Source: Actinomycetota bacterium
Lineage (GTDB): Bacteria > Actinomycetota > Coriobacteriia > Anaerosomatales > Anaerosomataceae
Length of the DNA stretch: 64,000 nt
NCBI GenBank assembly: GCA_009773565.1
Contig: WSXY01000002.1
Location: 519,463-583,462, forward strand
Direction: 5' to 3'
Shown piece by piece: positions 17,597 through 26,296 of the stretch (positions are counted from its first letter, which is position 1; every line of letters starts with the position of its first letter). The translations under genes and the position numbers were made by a program. Under the pieces are notes generated by a model that was given only the letters and a program-made list of their open reading frames with translations, did no database searches and was not told the origin of the DNA.

Positions 17597-18157
17597 ATGG
17601 CTGTCACTACCAATAACTTCAAGAACGGCATGTGCATCATGTACGACAACAAGATGTGGATCATCGTCGATTTTCAGCATGTGAAGCCCGGCAAGGGCGG
17701 GGCGTTCGTGAGAACCAAGCTCAAGGAGCTCAAGTCTGGTCGCGTGGTCGATATAACCTTCCGCGCCGGAGAGAAGCTCGACGACGTTCGCGTTGAAACG
17801 AAGCGTATGCAGTATCTCTACAACGATGGTACGAACTACAACTTCATGGATACGTCGAGCTACGAGCAGATCGAACTCGCGCCGGACTTTGTCGGCGAGC
17901 AATCGAAGTGGCTTCGTGAGAACGATGAGGTCGAGATGATCGTCGCTGGTGGCGAATTCATCGGTGTTGAACCGCCGATGTTCGTTGAGCTCGAGGTGAC
18001 CGAGACGGACCCCGGATTCAAGGGCGACACGGTTCAGGGCGGAACGAAGCCCGCGACCCTGGAGACAGGTGCGGTCGTTCAGGTACCGATGTTCATCAAT
18101 ACGGGAGAGCGCGTAAAGATCGATACACGTGACGGGCGCTATATCACGCGCGTCTAA
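17597..18157 (+). CDS. efp: Translation elongation factor P
   Basis: 186 residues, full length, three OB-like domains. The modification loop reads KPGKGGAF, with Lys at the position that is modified in many EF-Ps. The C-terminal signature GAVVQVPMFINTGERVKIDTRDGRYITRV is intact. EF-P relieves ribosome stalling at polyproline runs; the window encodes several Pro-rich proteins (the EP linker of the DUF4388 protein and the tail of the protein at 63355) that would need it. SD AGGGGTCAGG precedes the ATG. Confidence 0.97.
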   Translation: MAVTTNNFKNGMCIMYDNKMWIIVDFQHVKPGKGGAFVRTKLKELKSGRVVDITFRAGEKLDDVRVETKRMQYLYNDGTNYNFMDTSSYEQIELAPDFVGEQSKWLRENDEVEMIVAGGEFIGVEPPMFVELEVTETDPGFKGDTVQGGTKPATLETGAVVQVPMFINTGERVKIDTRDGRYITRV

Positions 18158-18196
18158 TTGCACGGTAGCATCACACTTCCCCTATGGTGCTCATGC

Positions 18197-18231
18197 GTCG
18201 TCCTGTATACTGTTCCGACTATCAGGACGAC
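18197..18231 (+). promoter_or_regulatory. Inverted repeat enclosing a -10 box (candidate operator/promoter)
   Basis: GTCGTCCTG (18197-18205) and CAGGACGAC (18223-18231) are a perfect 9-bp inverted repeat with a 17-bp spacer that contains TATACT (18206-18211). The repeat lies 43-77 nt upstream of the preferred start of the carboxyltransferase gene. A dimeric repressor bound here would occlude the -10. A hairpin role is the alternative. Confidence 0.5.
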
Positions 18232-18273
18232 TATGAGCGTGCCGATAAGCCGCCAGAGCGAGGGGATGGTGCC

Positions 18274-20127
18274 ATGAGGCCGGTCCATATCACCGACACC
18301 ACATTGCGCGACGCCCATCAGTCGCTCTGGGCAACGAGAATGACGCTTGCCGACATGCTCCCGATCCTTCCGAAGATGGATTCCGTCGGTTACTGGTCGC
18401 TTGAAGTCTGGGGTGGCGCGACATTCGATGCGGCACTGCGATTCCTCGATGAGAATCCTTGGGACCGGTTGCGCATCATCAAGCGGCACGCTCCCAAGAC
18501 ACCTCTTCAGATGCTGCTTCGCGGTCAGAACCTCGTTGGATATCACCACTACAGCGACGACATCGTGCGCCGTTTCGTCCACGCATCCAAGCGCAACGGT
18601 ATTGACGTATTCCGCGTCTTTGATGCGCTTAACGATATTCGTAACGTCGAAGTATCGGCACAGGCCGTTAAGGAGTGTGGCGGTCACTTCGAGGGTGCTA
18701 TCAGCTACACCGTGAGCCCCGTGCACACGCTCGACAGCTATCTCGACTACGCACACCAGCTCAAGGATCTCGGCGCCGACACGATCTGCATCAAGGATAT
18801 GGCGGGTATGCTGACGCCGTTCCGCACGGCCAAGATGGTGAGCGCGCTCAAAGACGAGATTGGGCTGCCAGTACACGTACACTGCCACTACATCGGTGGT
18901 ATGGCTCCCATGAACTACCTCAAAGGCGTCGAAGCCGGCGCTGACATCATCGATACGGCGGTCGTCGCACTCGCATTCGGAAACAGTCAGCCTGCCGTTG
19001 AGATGATCGTCGCGGCGCTTAAGGAATCCGAGTATGACTCGGGACTTGATCTCGATCTGCTCTTTGAGATTGCCGAGTATTGGGAGGGCGTTCGCGAGGC
19101 CAAGAAGCTGAAGCGCGGCGTCACGTCGCTTATGCACATGGAAGTCTTCAGTCATCAGGTACCCGGCGGCATGCTCAGTAACCTTGTCAGCCAACTCGAG
19201 CTCCAGAAGGCGACCGACCGTTTGCCCGACGTGCTTCGTGAGATTCCGAAAGTTCGCGCTGAGGTGGGCTATCCGCCGCTTGTTACGCCAATGTCGCAGA
19301 TTGTCGGCACGCAGGCGGTTATCAACGTTCTCACCGGGAAGCGCTGGGCTGTAGTCCCACAGGAGATGAAAGAGTACATCAGAGGGTATTACGGCAAAGC
19401 GCCGGGCCCCATGGACGATGAGATCGTTGCGAAAGTCCTGGGTGGCGAGAAGCCTCTTGCGGCCGATGTCAGGCCGGGGTCGCTCGTGACAACGACCTAC
19501 GAACAAATGGCCGAGGAAATCGGCGATCTGGCGCACAGCGAAGAAGACGTCTTGATGTACGCGCTCTTCCCGAACGAAGCGCGCATATACCTCGAACAAC
19601 ACAAGGAAGGCGCCGAGCGCGCCGTATTCCTCATGGGTGAGGAAGCGAATACCGTCAAGGAGGAGTATTCCGTGGATGTGAACCAGATTCGAGAACTCGT
19701 GAAACTGGTCGAAGCTTCTGACGTGACAGAGGTTATCGTCGAAGAGGGCGACTCGCGCGTTGTCGTACGCAAAGGCGGGGTTACAGAATCGTCGACCGCG
19801 GCGCCGGTCTCCGGGCCAGCACCGGTGTCCGAGTCCGTGACTCCTCCGGTTGCTGCTGCGGATACAGCGGGCCGACCGTCGACATGGCGTGCGGTCACCT
19901 CGCCGATGGTGGGCACTATCTACCACGCACCATCGCCGGGTGCAGCCCCGTTTGTTGCCACTGGCGACACGGTGAGCGAGGGACAGGTTCTGTGCATTCT
20001 CGAAGCGATGAAGCTCATGAACGAGATCACGGCCGAAGAGCCGGGAGTCATTCGTGAGGTAGCCGTCTCCAATGCGCAGGCCGTCGAGTATGGCTCGGTT
20101 CTCTTCTACTATGAGCCGGTGGCCTAA
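18274..20127 (+). CDS. Carboxyltransferase fused to biotin carrier domain (pyruvate carboxylase B / oxaloacetate decarboxylase α type)
   Basis: 617 residues from the ATG at 18274 (GAGGGGA upstream). A longer frame from 18184 would run through the inverted repeat and is unlikely. Residues ~1-270 are an HMGL-like TIM barrel: TDTTLRDAHQSLWATRM, CIKDMAG (the Lys that is carboxylated in this family) and the metal site HVHCHYIGGMAPMN. A conserved carboxylase domain follows (to ~460). Residues ~465-510 (IRELVKLVEASDVTEVIVEEGDSRVVVRK) resemble the N-terminal part of AccB, then a Pro/Ala/Val linker and a biotinyl domain with EAMKLMNEI (biotinyl Lys). With the adjacent biotin carboxylase it could form a two-subunit pyruvate carboxylase. 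No sodium-pump β subunit is present. Transcarboxylase function is another option. Confidence 0.85.
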   Translation: MRPVHITDTTLRDAHQSLWATRMTLADMLPILPKMDSVGYWSLEVWGGATFDAALRFLDENPWDRLRIIKRHAPKTPLQMLLRGQNLVGYHHYSDDIVRRFVHASKRNGIDVFRVFDALNDIRNVEVSAQAVKECGGHFEGAISYTVSPVHTLDSYLDYAHQLKDLGADTICIKDMAGMLTPFRTAKMVSALKDEIGLPVHVHCHYIGGMAPMNYLKGVEAGADIIDTAVVALAFGNSQPAVEMIVAALKESEYDSGLDLDLLFEIAEYWEGVREAKKLKRGVTSLMHMEVFSHQVPGGMLSNLVSQLELQKATDRLPDVLREIPKVRAEVGYPPLVTPMSQIVGTQAVINVLTGKRWAVVPQEMKEYIRGYYGKAPGPMDDEIVAKVLGGEKPLAADVRPGSLVTTTYEQMAEEIGDLAHSEEDVLMYALFPNEARIYLEQHKEGAERAVFLMGEEANTVKEEYSVDVNQIRELVKLVEASDVTEVIVEEGDSRVVVRKGGVTESSTAAPVSGPAPVSESVTPPVAAADTAGRPSTWRAVTSPMVGTIYHAPSPGAAPFVATGDTVSEGQVLCILEAMKLMNEITAEEPGVIREVAVSNAQAVEYGSVLFYYEPVA

Positions 20128-20129
20128 GC

Positions 20130-21536
20130 ATGTTTGGCAAGGTTCTCATCGCGAACAGGGGAGAGATCGCCCTGCGAGTTGTCAGGGCTTGTAAGGAGAT
20201 GGGCATCACCTCGGTGGCCGTCTTCTCTGAGGCCGACAGAGACTCGCTCCATGCGAGGATGGCCGATGAGGCGATCTGCATAGGTCCGGCATCTTCTGCG
20301 CAGTCGTATCTGAGTATGCCGAATGTCATTTCTGCGGCACTTCTCTCCGGAGCTGACGCCATTCATCCCGGTTATGGCTTCCTGGCTGAGAACGCCGCGT
20401 TTGCGCGTGCGGTCGAGGATTCCGGGCTGGTGTTCATCGGTCCGTCGCCTGACGCGATCGAACGGATGGGCGACAAGGCCGTAGCACGCTCGACCATGCT
20501 CGCGGCGGGAGTTCCGTGCGTTCCCGGGAGCGTTGGCGCCGTTGACTCGACTGAGGAGGCGCTTGAGTTCTCAAGAGCAGTCGGGTTTCCGGTGCTCATC
20601 AAAGCTTCAGCGGGCGGCGGCGGCAAAGGCATGCGTGTTGCGGTCGATGAGGCGGAGTTGGCTACGAACTTCACCGCTGCGAAGACCGAGGCAGGCGCCG
20701 CGTTCGGCAACGACACCGTCTATATCGAGAAGTATCTCAGCCGACCGCGCCACGTTGAGTTCCAGGTGCTGGCGGATTCCTTCGGCAATGCCGTATACCT
20801 TTATGAGCGCGATTGCTCGGTGCAAAGGCGGCATCAGAAGCTGATCGAGGAGGCGCCTTCGCCGGCGCTCACACCCGAGTTGCGAGCGGCGATGGGTGAG
20901 GCGGCAATCAAGGCCGTACGTGCGGTCGACTATGTTAACGCCGGGACTGTTGAGTTCCTTCTCGATACCGACGGCAGATTCTACTTCATGGAGATGAACA
21001 CGCGCGTCCAGGTTGAGCATCCTGTCACCGAACAGGTAACGGGAGTCGACATCATCAAAGAGCAACTTCGTATTGCGGCAGGTGAGCCGATGAAGCATGC
21101 CCGGCAGGAGGATGTGCGCCTCAGCGGACATGCAATTGAGTTTCGGATCAACGCCGAGGATCCTCTGCACAACTTCAGGCCACACCCGGGGCTGATCGAA
21201 CTCTACAATCCCCCCGGTGGTTTCGGGGTGCGAGTCGACAGTCACATGTACTCAGGGTACAGCGTGCCCCCTTATTACGATTCGCTTCTCGGCAAGCTGA
21301 TCGTGTGGGGTGAAACCAGAACTGACGCGCTTGACCGCGCAAGGCGCGCCCTCGATGAGTTCATCATCGTCGGTATCCCCACGACTATTCCGTTCCATCA
21401 GTTCGTCGTGGAAGAGGAGCACTTCAAACGTGGCGAGGTCTATACTGATTATGTGGATTCACACGTCACGACGGAGGACATCGCGTCCTTCGTGAGTGGT
21501 GGTCGCATCGGTAGGAAGGAGGTCGGCAATGTCTGA
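20130..21536 (+). CDS. accC: Biotin carboxylase
   Basis: 468 residues. Signatures: KVLIANRGEIALRVVRACKEMG at the N-terminus, HPGYGFLAEN, the ATP-grasp glycine loop KASAGGGGKGMRV, EKYLSRPRHVEFQ, QRRHQKLIEEAPSP and EMNTRVQVEHPVTEQVTG. It carboxylates biotin on a carrier protein using ATP and bicarbonate. It begins 2 nt after the fused carboxyltransferase-BCCP gene, so the two are almost certainly one enzyme, although AccC may also serve acetyl-CoA carboxylase. The C-terminus overlaps the upstream edge of the next gene's ribosome site (AAGGAGG at 21516-21522). Confidence 0.96.
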   Translation: MFGKVLIANRGEIALRVVRACKEMGITSVAVFSEADRDSLHARMADEAICIGPASSAQSYLSMPNVISAALLSGADAIHPGYGFLAENAAFARAVEDSGLVFIGPSPDAIERMGDKAVARSTMLAAGVPCVPGSVGAVDSTEEALEFSRAVGFPVLIKASAGGGGKGMRVAVDEAELATNFTAAKTEAGAAFGNDTVYIEKYLSRPRHVEFQVLADSFGNAVYLYERDCSVQRRHQKLIEEAPSPALTPELRAAMGEAAIKAVRAVDYVNAGTVEFLLDTDGRFYFMEMNTRVQVEHPVTEQVTGVDIIKEQLRIAAGEPMKHARQEDVRLSGHAIEFRINAEDPLHNFRPHPGLIELYNPPGGFGVRVDSHMYSGYSVPPYYDSLLGKLIVWGETRTDALDRARRALDEFIIVGIPTTIPFHQFVVEEEHFKRGEVYTDYVDSHVTTEDIASFVSGGRIGRKEVGNV

Positions 21537-21870
21537 GGAGATTCAACTCGAGGGTCTCGGTGTCGCACCGGGCGTGCTGGAGACTATCGCCACACTCGCC
21601 GCCGGCCAAGTCGACGGTGTTGTCGATGTCCTGACGAAGGGCGTTGCGGGCCTCGTGCAGAAGGGCTCCGGCCGCGGAATCGTCGTTGGTGCTGGCGAGG
21701 ATGGCTCCCTTGCTGTTCAGATTCACGTTTCGGTCAGATACGGTACACCGCTTCATACCGTAGCCGTGGAGGTCCAGCGTGCCGTGAGCGACGCGCTGTG
21801 CTCTCAGACCGGCCAGCAGGTCGCGGCGGTCGACGTCTTCATTGACGCAATCGTCTTTTCCGAGCTGTGA
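21529..21870 (+). CDS. Asp23/Gls24 family envelope stress protein (DUF322)
   Basis: 113 residues from the ATG at 21529, with AAGGAGG 6 nt upstream. The GVAPGVLETIATLAAGQVDGVVDV segment, the GSLAVQIHVSVRYGTPLHTVAVEVQRAV core and QQVAAVDVFIDAIVF are diagnostic of Asp23/YqhY. Family members are cytoplasmic and often membrane-associated; B. subtilis YqhY lies next to accBC and is linked to acetyl-CoA carboxylase activity. The same neighbourhood here (accC upstream, nusB downstream) suggests the YqhY branch. Confidence 0.9.
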   Translation: MSEEIQLEGLGVAPGVLETIATLAAGQVDGVVDVLTKGVAGLVQKGSGRGIVVGAGEDGSLAVQIHVSVRYGTPLHTVAVEVQRAVSDALCSQTGQQVAAVDVFIDAIVFSEL

Positions 21871-21895
21871 CCGCGTTGTTGCGGGTGGGACGCTG

Positions 21896-22336
21896 ATGCT
21901 TGAACGCACGCGTGCACGCCTCCAGGCGTTGCAGATGTTGTATCAGCGCGAAATCACAGGCGAGGATGTCGAGTCGATTCTTGTCTCGAAGTCATACAGC
22001 AGCGAGGATGGCGAACCGTCTGAGTATTGCCGTGAACTCGCTATTGGTACCGAGTTGAACCAGGTCACGATTGATGCCGAGATCGAATCGACCTCCGAGC
22101 ATTGGGCGATTTCTCGAATGCCTCTGGTGGACAGAAATATCCTGCGACTTGCTGTCTATGAGATTAACTTCCGCGACGAAGTACCTGACTCGGTTGCTAT
22201 CAACGAGGCTGTCGAAATGGCGAAGACTTACGGTGGCGAGGATTCTTCGAAGTTTGTGAATGGGGTTCTCGGTCGTATTGCCGAGCGACACCTTGGCGAG
22301 ATGGAGACCCTGGGCGGGGAGACGGAGGAGCGATGA
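21896..22336 (+). CDS. nusB: Transcription antitermination factor NusB
   Basis: 146 residues from the ATG at 21896; the frame is open further upstream to 21842 but without similarity. The all-helical NusB pattern is clear: RLQALQMLYQREI, MPLVDRNILRLAVYEINF, VAINEAVEMAKTYGGEDSSKFVNGVLG. It binds boxA RNA with S10 (NusE) for rRNA antitermination. The stop overlaps the xseB start (ATGA). Confidence 0.95.
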   Translation: MLERTRARLQALQMLYQREITGEDVESILVSKSYSSEDGEPSEYCRELAIGTELNQVTIDAEIESTSEHWAISRMPLVDRNILRLAVYEINFRDEVPDSVAINEAVEMAKTYGGEDSSKFVNGVLGRIAERHLGEMETLGGETEER

Positions 22337-22638
22337 CTGACGAGCGGTACACGTTTGAGGCGGCGCGCGTGCGTCTCGAGGAGATCGCCTCGCTCGCGCG
22401 CAAGAAGGATACCTCGCTGGAGAAGAGTCTCGACCTGCTCGAGGAGGGTGTCCGGTTGGCGAACATCTGTACCGATCTCGTTGACCATACTGACTTGAGT
22501 GCGACGGTCGTTGTCGAGATTCCCGATGGTGCTCCTGCAGTTGCTGTGGATTCCGACGACCAGAGCGTGTTGGCGGACAGCGCCAATACTGTGTCCGATC
22601 AACCAGCAGATCTCGAAACAGATATCGGGGAGGACTGA
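22333..22638 (+). CDS. xseB: Exodeoxyribonuclease VII small subunit
   Basis: 101 residues. The helical hairpin FEAARVRLEEIASLARKKDTSLEKSLDLLEEGVRLANIC (residues ~8-47) is the XseB core. The usual C-terminal helix is replaced by a Val/Asp/Glu-rich tail of ~45 residues of unknown function. XseB normally coats the large subunit XseA; xseA, folD and ispA, which commonly flank xseB in this gene order, are all missing here, so the partner must be elsewhere or lost. Confidence 0.82.
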   Translation: MTDERYTFEAARVRLEEIASLARKKDTSLEKSLDLLEEGVRLANICTDLVDHTDLSATVVVEIPDGAPAVAVDSDDQSVLADSANTVSDQPADLETDIGED

Positions 22639-22750
22639 AGAATTGTTACGGCGACGTGACCAACGGGGACCGTGGTCGTGGCGCAGTGATAGGATGCTCC
22701 TGCGGTTGTCTCACCCGCGAAAGCCGGTCGCCTCGTGAAATGGGAACTCT

Positions 22751-24670
22751 GTGTGCGCTGAGCGCATCCTAGACTCAATTGACTCTCCTCGAGACCTTAA
22801 GCTCCTTGAGCCGGGGCAACTCGAGCAACTCGCCTCCGAGATTCGCCACGAGCTTGTGGCCACTGTCGCTAGCACCGGGGGTCACCTCGCGCCGAACCTT
22901 GGTGTCGTCGAGCTCACACTTGGCCTACACCGTGCGCTCGATTGTCCAGCGGACAAGATCGTGTGGGACGTAGGACACCAGGCGTACGTGCACAAGCTAG
23001 TCACAGGCCGGCGTGTCAATTTCTCGACGCTGCGCACGTGGGGCGGCGTGTGTGGCTTCCCGAAGAAGGCGGAGAGTGAGTATGACGTCCACGACGCCGG
23101 TCATGCGTCCACCTCGATTTCCGTGGCTCTTGGTCTTGCCTGCGCGCGAGACGCCGCAGGTGGCGAGGAAACGGTCGTTGCCGTAATTGGCGACGGCTCC
23201 CTGACGGGTGGAATGGCATTCGAGGCGCTTAATCATCTCGGTCATCTGCAAAAGCGCATGATCGTCTTGTTGAATGACAACGAGATGTCGATCTCACCAA
23301 ATGTCGGTGCGCTGTCAGGCTACCTGGCGCGTGTTCGGCTTGATCGTCGTTATCGCCGGTTGCGAGACGATGTCGAGTCCGCACTTGGCAAAACCCGCCT
23401 TGGCGCGGCAATGGTCGCTGCGGGCGAGGCAGCCAAGGAGTCGGTCAAGCAGTTGCTTGTCCCGGGAATGTTCTTCGAGGAACTCGGTCTTAAGTACGTG
23501 GGCCCCATCAACGGTCATGATATCACCCAGGTCGAAAGGGCCGTTCGCCTTGCGAAGGACGTGGATGGGCCTGTTCTCATTCATGTGGTCACACAAAAAG
23601 GCAGGGGCTACACGCCTGCCGAGGACCGGCCTGACATGTTTCATGGAATAAGCCCGTTCTCCATCGAAACCGGAACTGTGAACGGTTCGAGTGGTCCGAT
23701 TTCGTATACAGAAGCTTTCGGAGCCGCGCTCATCAGAGAGGCGGAGCGAGACGATCGGATCATCGCGGTGACCGCCGCCATGCCGTCGGGAACTGGTTTG
23801 TCCGCTTTTGCCGAGCAGTTCCCTGATCGGTTCTACGACGTCGGTATTGCAGAGCAGCATGCCGTTGGACTTGCGGCGGGGCTTGCTGCCGGCGGGCGCG
23901 TTCCCGTTGTAGCCATCTACTCGACCTTTCTTCAGCGTGCGTATGACCAGGTGATCATGGATGTTGCGCTTCAGGGTCTGCACGTTGTCTTCTGTCTTGA
24001 CAGGGCCGGGCTCGTCGGCGAAGACGGGCCTACCCACCATGGCGTCTTCGATCTTTCCTTCCTCAGAACGGTGCCTGACCTGCACATCATGGCGCCCGCC
24101 GATGAGGCGGAGCTTGCGGATATGCTGCATACGGCGCTGCATGCTTCCGGGCCGGTAGCCATCCGATACCCGCGCGGTTCCGGGCGTGGCGTAGAGGTTC
24201 CCGCACAGCCAGCGGTTCTTCCCACAGGGCGCGCCCAGGTGCGTCGCGAGGGTGCGGACGTCGCTCTCGTGGCGATTGGCAGTATGCTCAGCGTCGCCGA
24301 GGGTGCGGCAGATCTTCTTGCTGCGGACGGGGTGATGGCGAGCGTCGTCAACCTACGCTGGCTCAAGCCGCTCGATCTTGAGGTCATAGCTTGGGCGGCG
24401 AAGCATCCATTGATCGTTACCCTCGAGGAGAACACCGGGCAGGGCGGCGCCGGTTCGGCGGTCCTCGAGGCGCTTTCGGACATGGGAATCGTGATGCCGG
24501 TCTTGCGTGTGGCGGTTCCCGATTGTTTCGTGACGCACGGTGCGATGGTGCGTCTGCTTGATCAGGTCGGATTAACGCCCGAGGCGGTTCACAGGGCTGT
24601 GCTCGACAGATTATCCGATGTGCAGAGAACTGACGGCGAGGAGCACGCACGTGAGCGGACGTCGGGCTGA
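22751..24670 (+). CDS. dxs: 1-deoxy-D-xylulose-5-phosphate synthase
   Basis: 639 residues. The thiamine-diphosphate enzyme signatures are present: GGHLAPNLGVVELTLGLH, DVGHQAYVHKLVTGR, GDGSLTGGMAFEALNHLG, LNDNEMSISPNVGALS, the Glu of GIAEQHAVGLAAGLA, and a C-terminal transketolase domain (TLEENTGQGGAGSAV). It condenses pyruvate and glyceraldehyde-3-phosphate, the first step of the MEP isoprenoid route, and thus feeds undecaprenyl phosphate for the cell-wall genes. It starts at GTG without a strong ribosome site. The stop lies inside the tlyA 5' end. Confidence 0.96.
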   Translation: MCAERILDSIDSPRDLKLLEPGQLEQLASEIRHELVATVASTGGHLAPNLGVVELTLGLHRALDCPADKIVWDVGHQAYVHKLVTGRRVNFSTLRTWGGVCGFPKKAESEYDVHDAGHASTSISVALGLACARDAAGGEETVVAVIGDGSLTGGMAFEALNHLGHLQKRMIVLLNDNEMSISPNVGALSGYLARVRLDRRYRRLRDDVESALGKTRLGAAMVAAGEAAKESVKQLLVPGMFFEELGLKYVGPINGHDITQVERAVRLAKDVDGPVLIHVVTQKGRGYTPAEDRPDMFHGISPFSIETGTVNGSSGPISYTEAFGAALIREAERDDRIIAVTAAMPSGTGLSAFAEQFPDRFYDVGIAEQHAVGLAAGLAAGGRVPVVAIYSTFLQRAYDQVIMDVALQGLHVVFCLDRAGLVGEDGPTHHGVFDLSFLRTVPDLHIMAPADEAELADMLHTALHASGPVAIRYPRGSGRGVEVPAQPAVLPTGRAQVRREGADVALVAIGSMLSVAEGAADLLAADGVMASVVNLRWLKPLDLEVIAWAAKHPLIVTLEENTGQGGAGSAVLEALSDMGIVMPVLRVAVPDCFVTHGAMVRLLDQVGLTPEAVHRAVLDRLSDVQRTDGEEHARERTSG

Positions 24671-25445
24671 CGTTGAGCTCTTTGAGCGAGGACTGTTCCC
24701 TTCACGCGAGCAGGCCCGTGCCGCGATTCTCGCGGGCGAGGTCAAAGCTGACGGAGCACCGGTGCTCAAAGCGGGGCAGTCACTTTCCCCGGATGTAGCG
24801 ATTGAAGTAGCCGAACGGCCCAAGTACGTGTCCCGCGGGGGCCATAAGATCGAAGGCGCCCTCGAGGCGTTTGACCTCGACGTTTCAGGGATGCGTGTGC
24901 TCGACGTTGGCGCCTCAACCGGAGGCTTCACCGACTGTGTGCTCAAGCGGGGCGCCTACTCGGTTGTCGCGCTCGACGTTGGCTACGGACAACTCGCATG
25001 GTCTCTTCGCACCGACCCGAGGGTCACGGTTGTCGAGCGCACCAACTTCAAGGACGCTGATCTCGAGGCCCTCGGGGCACCGTTCGACCTCATCGTCGTG
25101 GATGTCTCGTTTATCGCATTTACCAACGTCTTACCCGGAGTCCTTGAGGCCGCGGGCGAGAATGGCCAGGTCATCGGGCTTGTTAAGCCACAGTTTGAAG
25201 CTGGTAAAGGTCGCGTTGGTAAAAAGGGTGTGGTACGTGATCCGGTTGTACACACTGACGTGCTTGAGGGTGTTTGTGCGGCGGTTGAGCGTTCTGGTTG
25301 GGTCGTGAAGGGGCTTACGTGGTCGCCTCTCAAGGGGCCTGAAGGTAATATTGAGTTCTGGGTGTGGCTGGGTGCTCTTGGTGAGCCGGCAGGTGTGACG
25401 CCTGTCGATATCGTCTCCGCTGCACATAGAGAGTTAGGGGATTAA
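24651..25445 (+). CDS. tlyA: TlyA-type rRNA (cytidine-2'-O)-methyltransferase
   Basis: 264 residues from a GTG at 24651 that overlaps the dxs end by 20 bp and has GGCGAGGAG upstream. An N-terminal S4 RNA-binding domain (residues ~1-62, FERGLFPSREQARAAILAGEV) is followed by an FtsJ/RrmJ methyltransferase with SAM motif VLDVGASTGGFTDCVL, the DVSFIAF strand and VKPQFEAGKGRVGKKGVVRD. TlyA methylates 16S and 23S rRNA and determines capreomycin susceptibility in mycobacteria. The tlyA-nadK-recN order is conserved in Firmicutes and Actinomycetota. Confidence 0.95.
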   Translation: MSGRRADVELFERGLFPSREQARAAILAGEVKADGAPVLKAGQSLSPDVAIEVAERPKYVSRGGHKIEGALEAFDLDVSGMRVLDVGASTGGFTDCVLKRGAYSVVALDVGYGQLAWSLRTDPRVTVVERTNFKDADLEALGAPFDLIVVDVSFIAFTNVLPGVLEAAGENGQVIGLVKPQFEAGKGRVGKKGVVRDPVVHTDVLEGVCAAVERSGWVVKGLTWSPLKGPEGNIEFWVWLGALGEPAGVTPVDIVSAAHRELGD

Positions 25446-25446
25446 C

Positions 25447-26295
25447 GTGCGCGTACTGCTCGTTCCGAATCCCGCGAATGACCGTTCTGTGTCTGCGACA
25501 CGACAACTGGTCTCGTTGCTGGAGGCGCGCGGTTATGAGCCGGTGCTTGCAGCGGACGACGCCGCTGCGTGCGGGTTTCCTGCGCGTGGCGTCTCCCGCG
25601 CTGACATCGGGGTGCCTGAGCTTGTGGTTGCTCTCGGCGGCGATGGGACGATTCTTAAAGCGGTGCACGTTCTTGGTGATACCGATGCCCCGATTCTCGG
25701 TGTGAATCTCGGACGGCTTGGCTTCTTGTCGGGTGCCGACGGTGCTGAGTTCGAGGACGCCGTTCTCTCTGCCCTGGCGGGAGAGGCTCGTGTTGAGCGC
25801 CGGGACACCCTGGAAGCGCTTGTCGATGTCGGTGGGCGACAGGCGGGGAGCTATCACGCCCTGAATGAGGTCTTCATCGGGCGAGGCGGTGGATCCCGTG
25901 TTGTCGAGCTCGAGGTGCGCGTCAACGGGGTTCGACTGTGGCGCTTCTTATGTGATGGTGTGATTGTTGCGACGCCCACCGGTTCGACGGCGTACGCGCT
26001 CTCAGCGGGCGGACCGATCGTGTCACCTGAAGTACGGGGTATCGTCCTGGTTCCCGTGGCACCACATGGCGTCTCCACGCGTCCTGTCGTGCTCGGCCCC
26101 TCAGACGTCGTCGAGATATCGTGTCCGAATCCTGCTCGAGCCGAGGCTTGTATCACGATTGACGGCGATCAGGTCCCGTGTCGCCGCACACTCGATACCG
26201 TCAGGGTGCACATCGGTGATCACGATGTCCGGTTGCTCAAACTCGACGGGCGCGGCTTCTTCGAGGTCTTGCAAGATAAGTTCATGGGGGTCTGA
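25447..26295 (+). CDS. nadK: NAD kinase
   Basis: 282 residues from GTG, 1 nt after the tlyA stop. The GGDGT motif (LGGDGTILKAVHV), NLGRLGFLSG and TPTGSTAYALSAGGPIVSP are the three conserved NAD kinase motifs. It phosphorylates NAD to NADP. Translational coupling with tlyA is likely. Confidence 0.96.
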   Translation: MRVLLVPNPANDRSVSATRQLVSLLEARGYEPVLAADDAAACGFPARGVSRADIGVPELVVALGGDGTILKAVHVLGDTDAPILGVNLGRLGFLSGADGAEFEDAVLSALAGEARVERRDTLEALVDVGGRQAGSYHALNEVFIGRGGGSRVVELEVRVNGVRLWRFLCDGVIVATPTGSTAYALSAGGPIVSPEVRGIVLVPVAPHGVSTRPVVLGPSDVVEISCPNPARAEACITIDGDQVPCRRTLDTVRVHIGDHDVRLLKLDGRGFFEVLQDKFMGV

Positions 26296-26296
26296 C

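Noticed and set aside
18184-18273. Upstream extension of the carboxyltransferase frame
   Set aside because: Covers the inverted repeat and -10 box, and the family N-terminus is at 18274.
18154-19926. 590-codon minus-strand open frame
   Set aside because: Antisense to a well-supported carboxyltransferase; composition follows the GC-rich codon positions of the sense gene and no domain is seen.
25964-26296. Upstream extension of the recN frame
   Set aside because: Runs out of frame through nadK; RecN similarity begins at the GTG at 26297.
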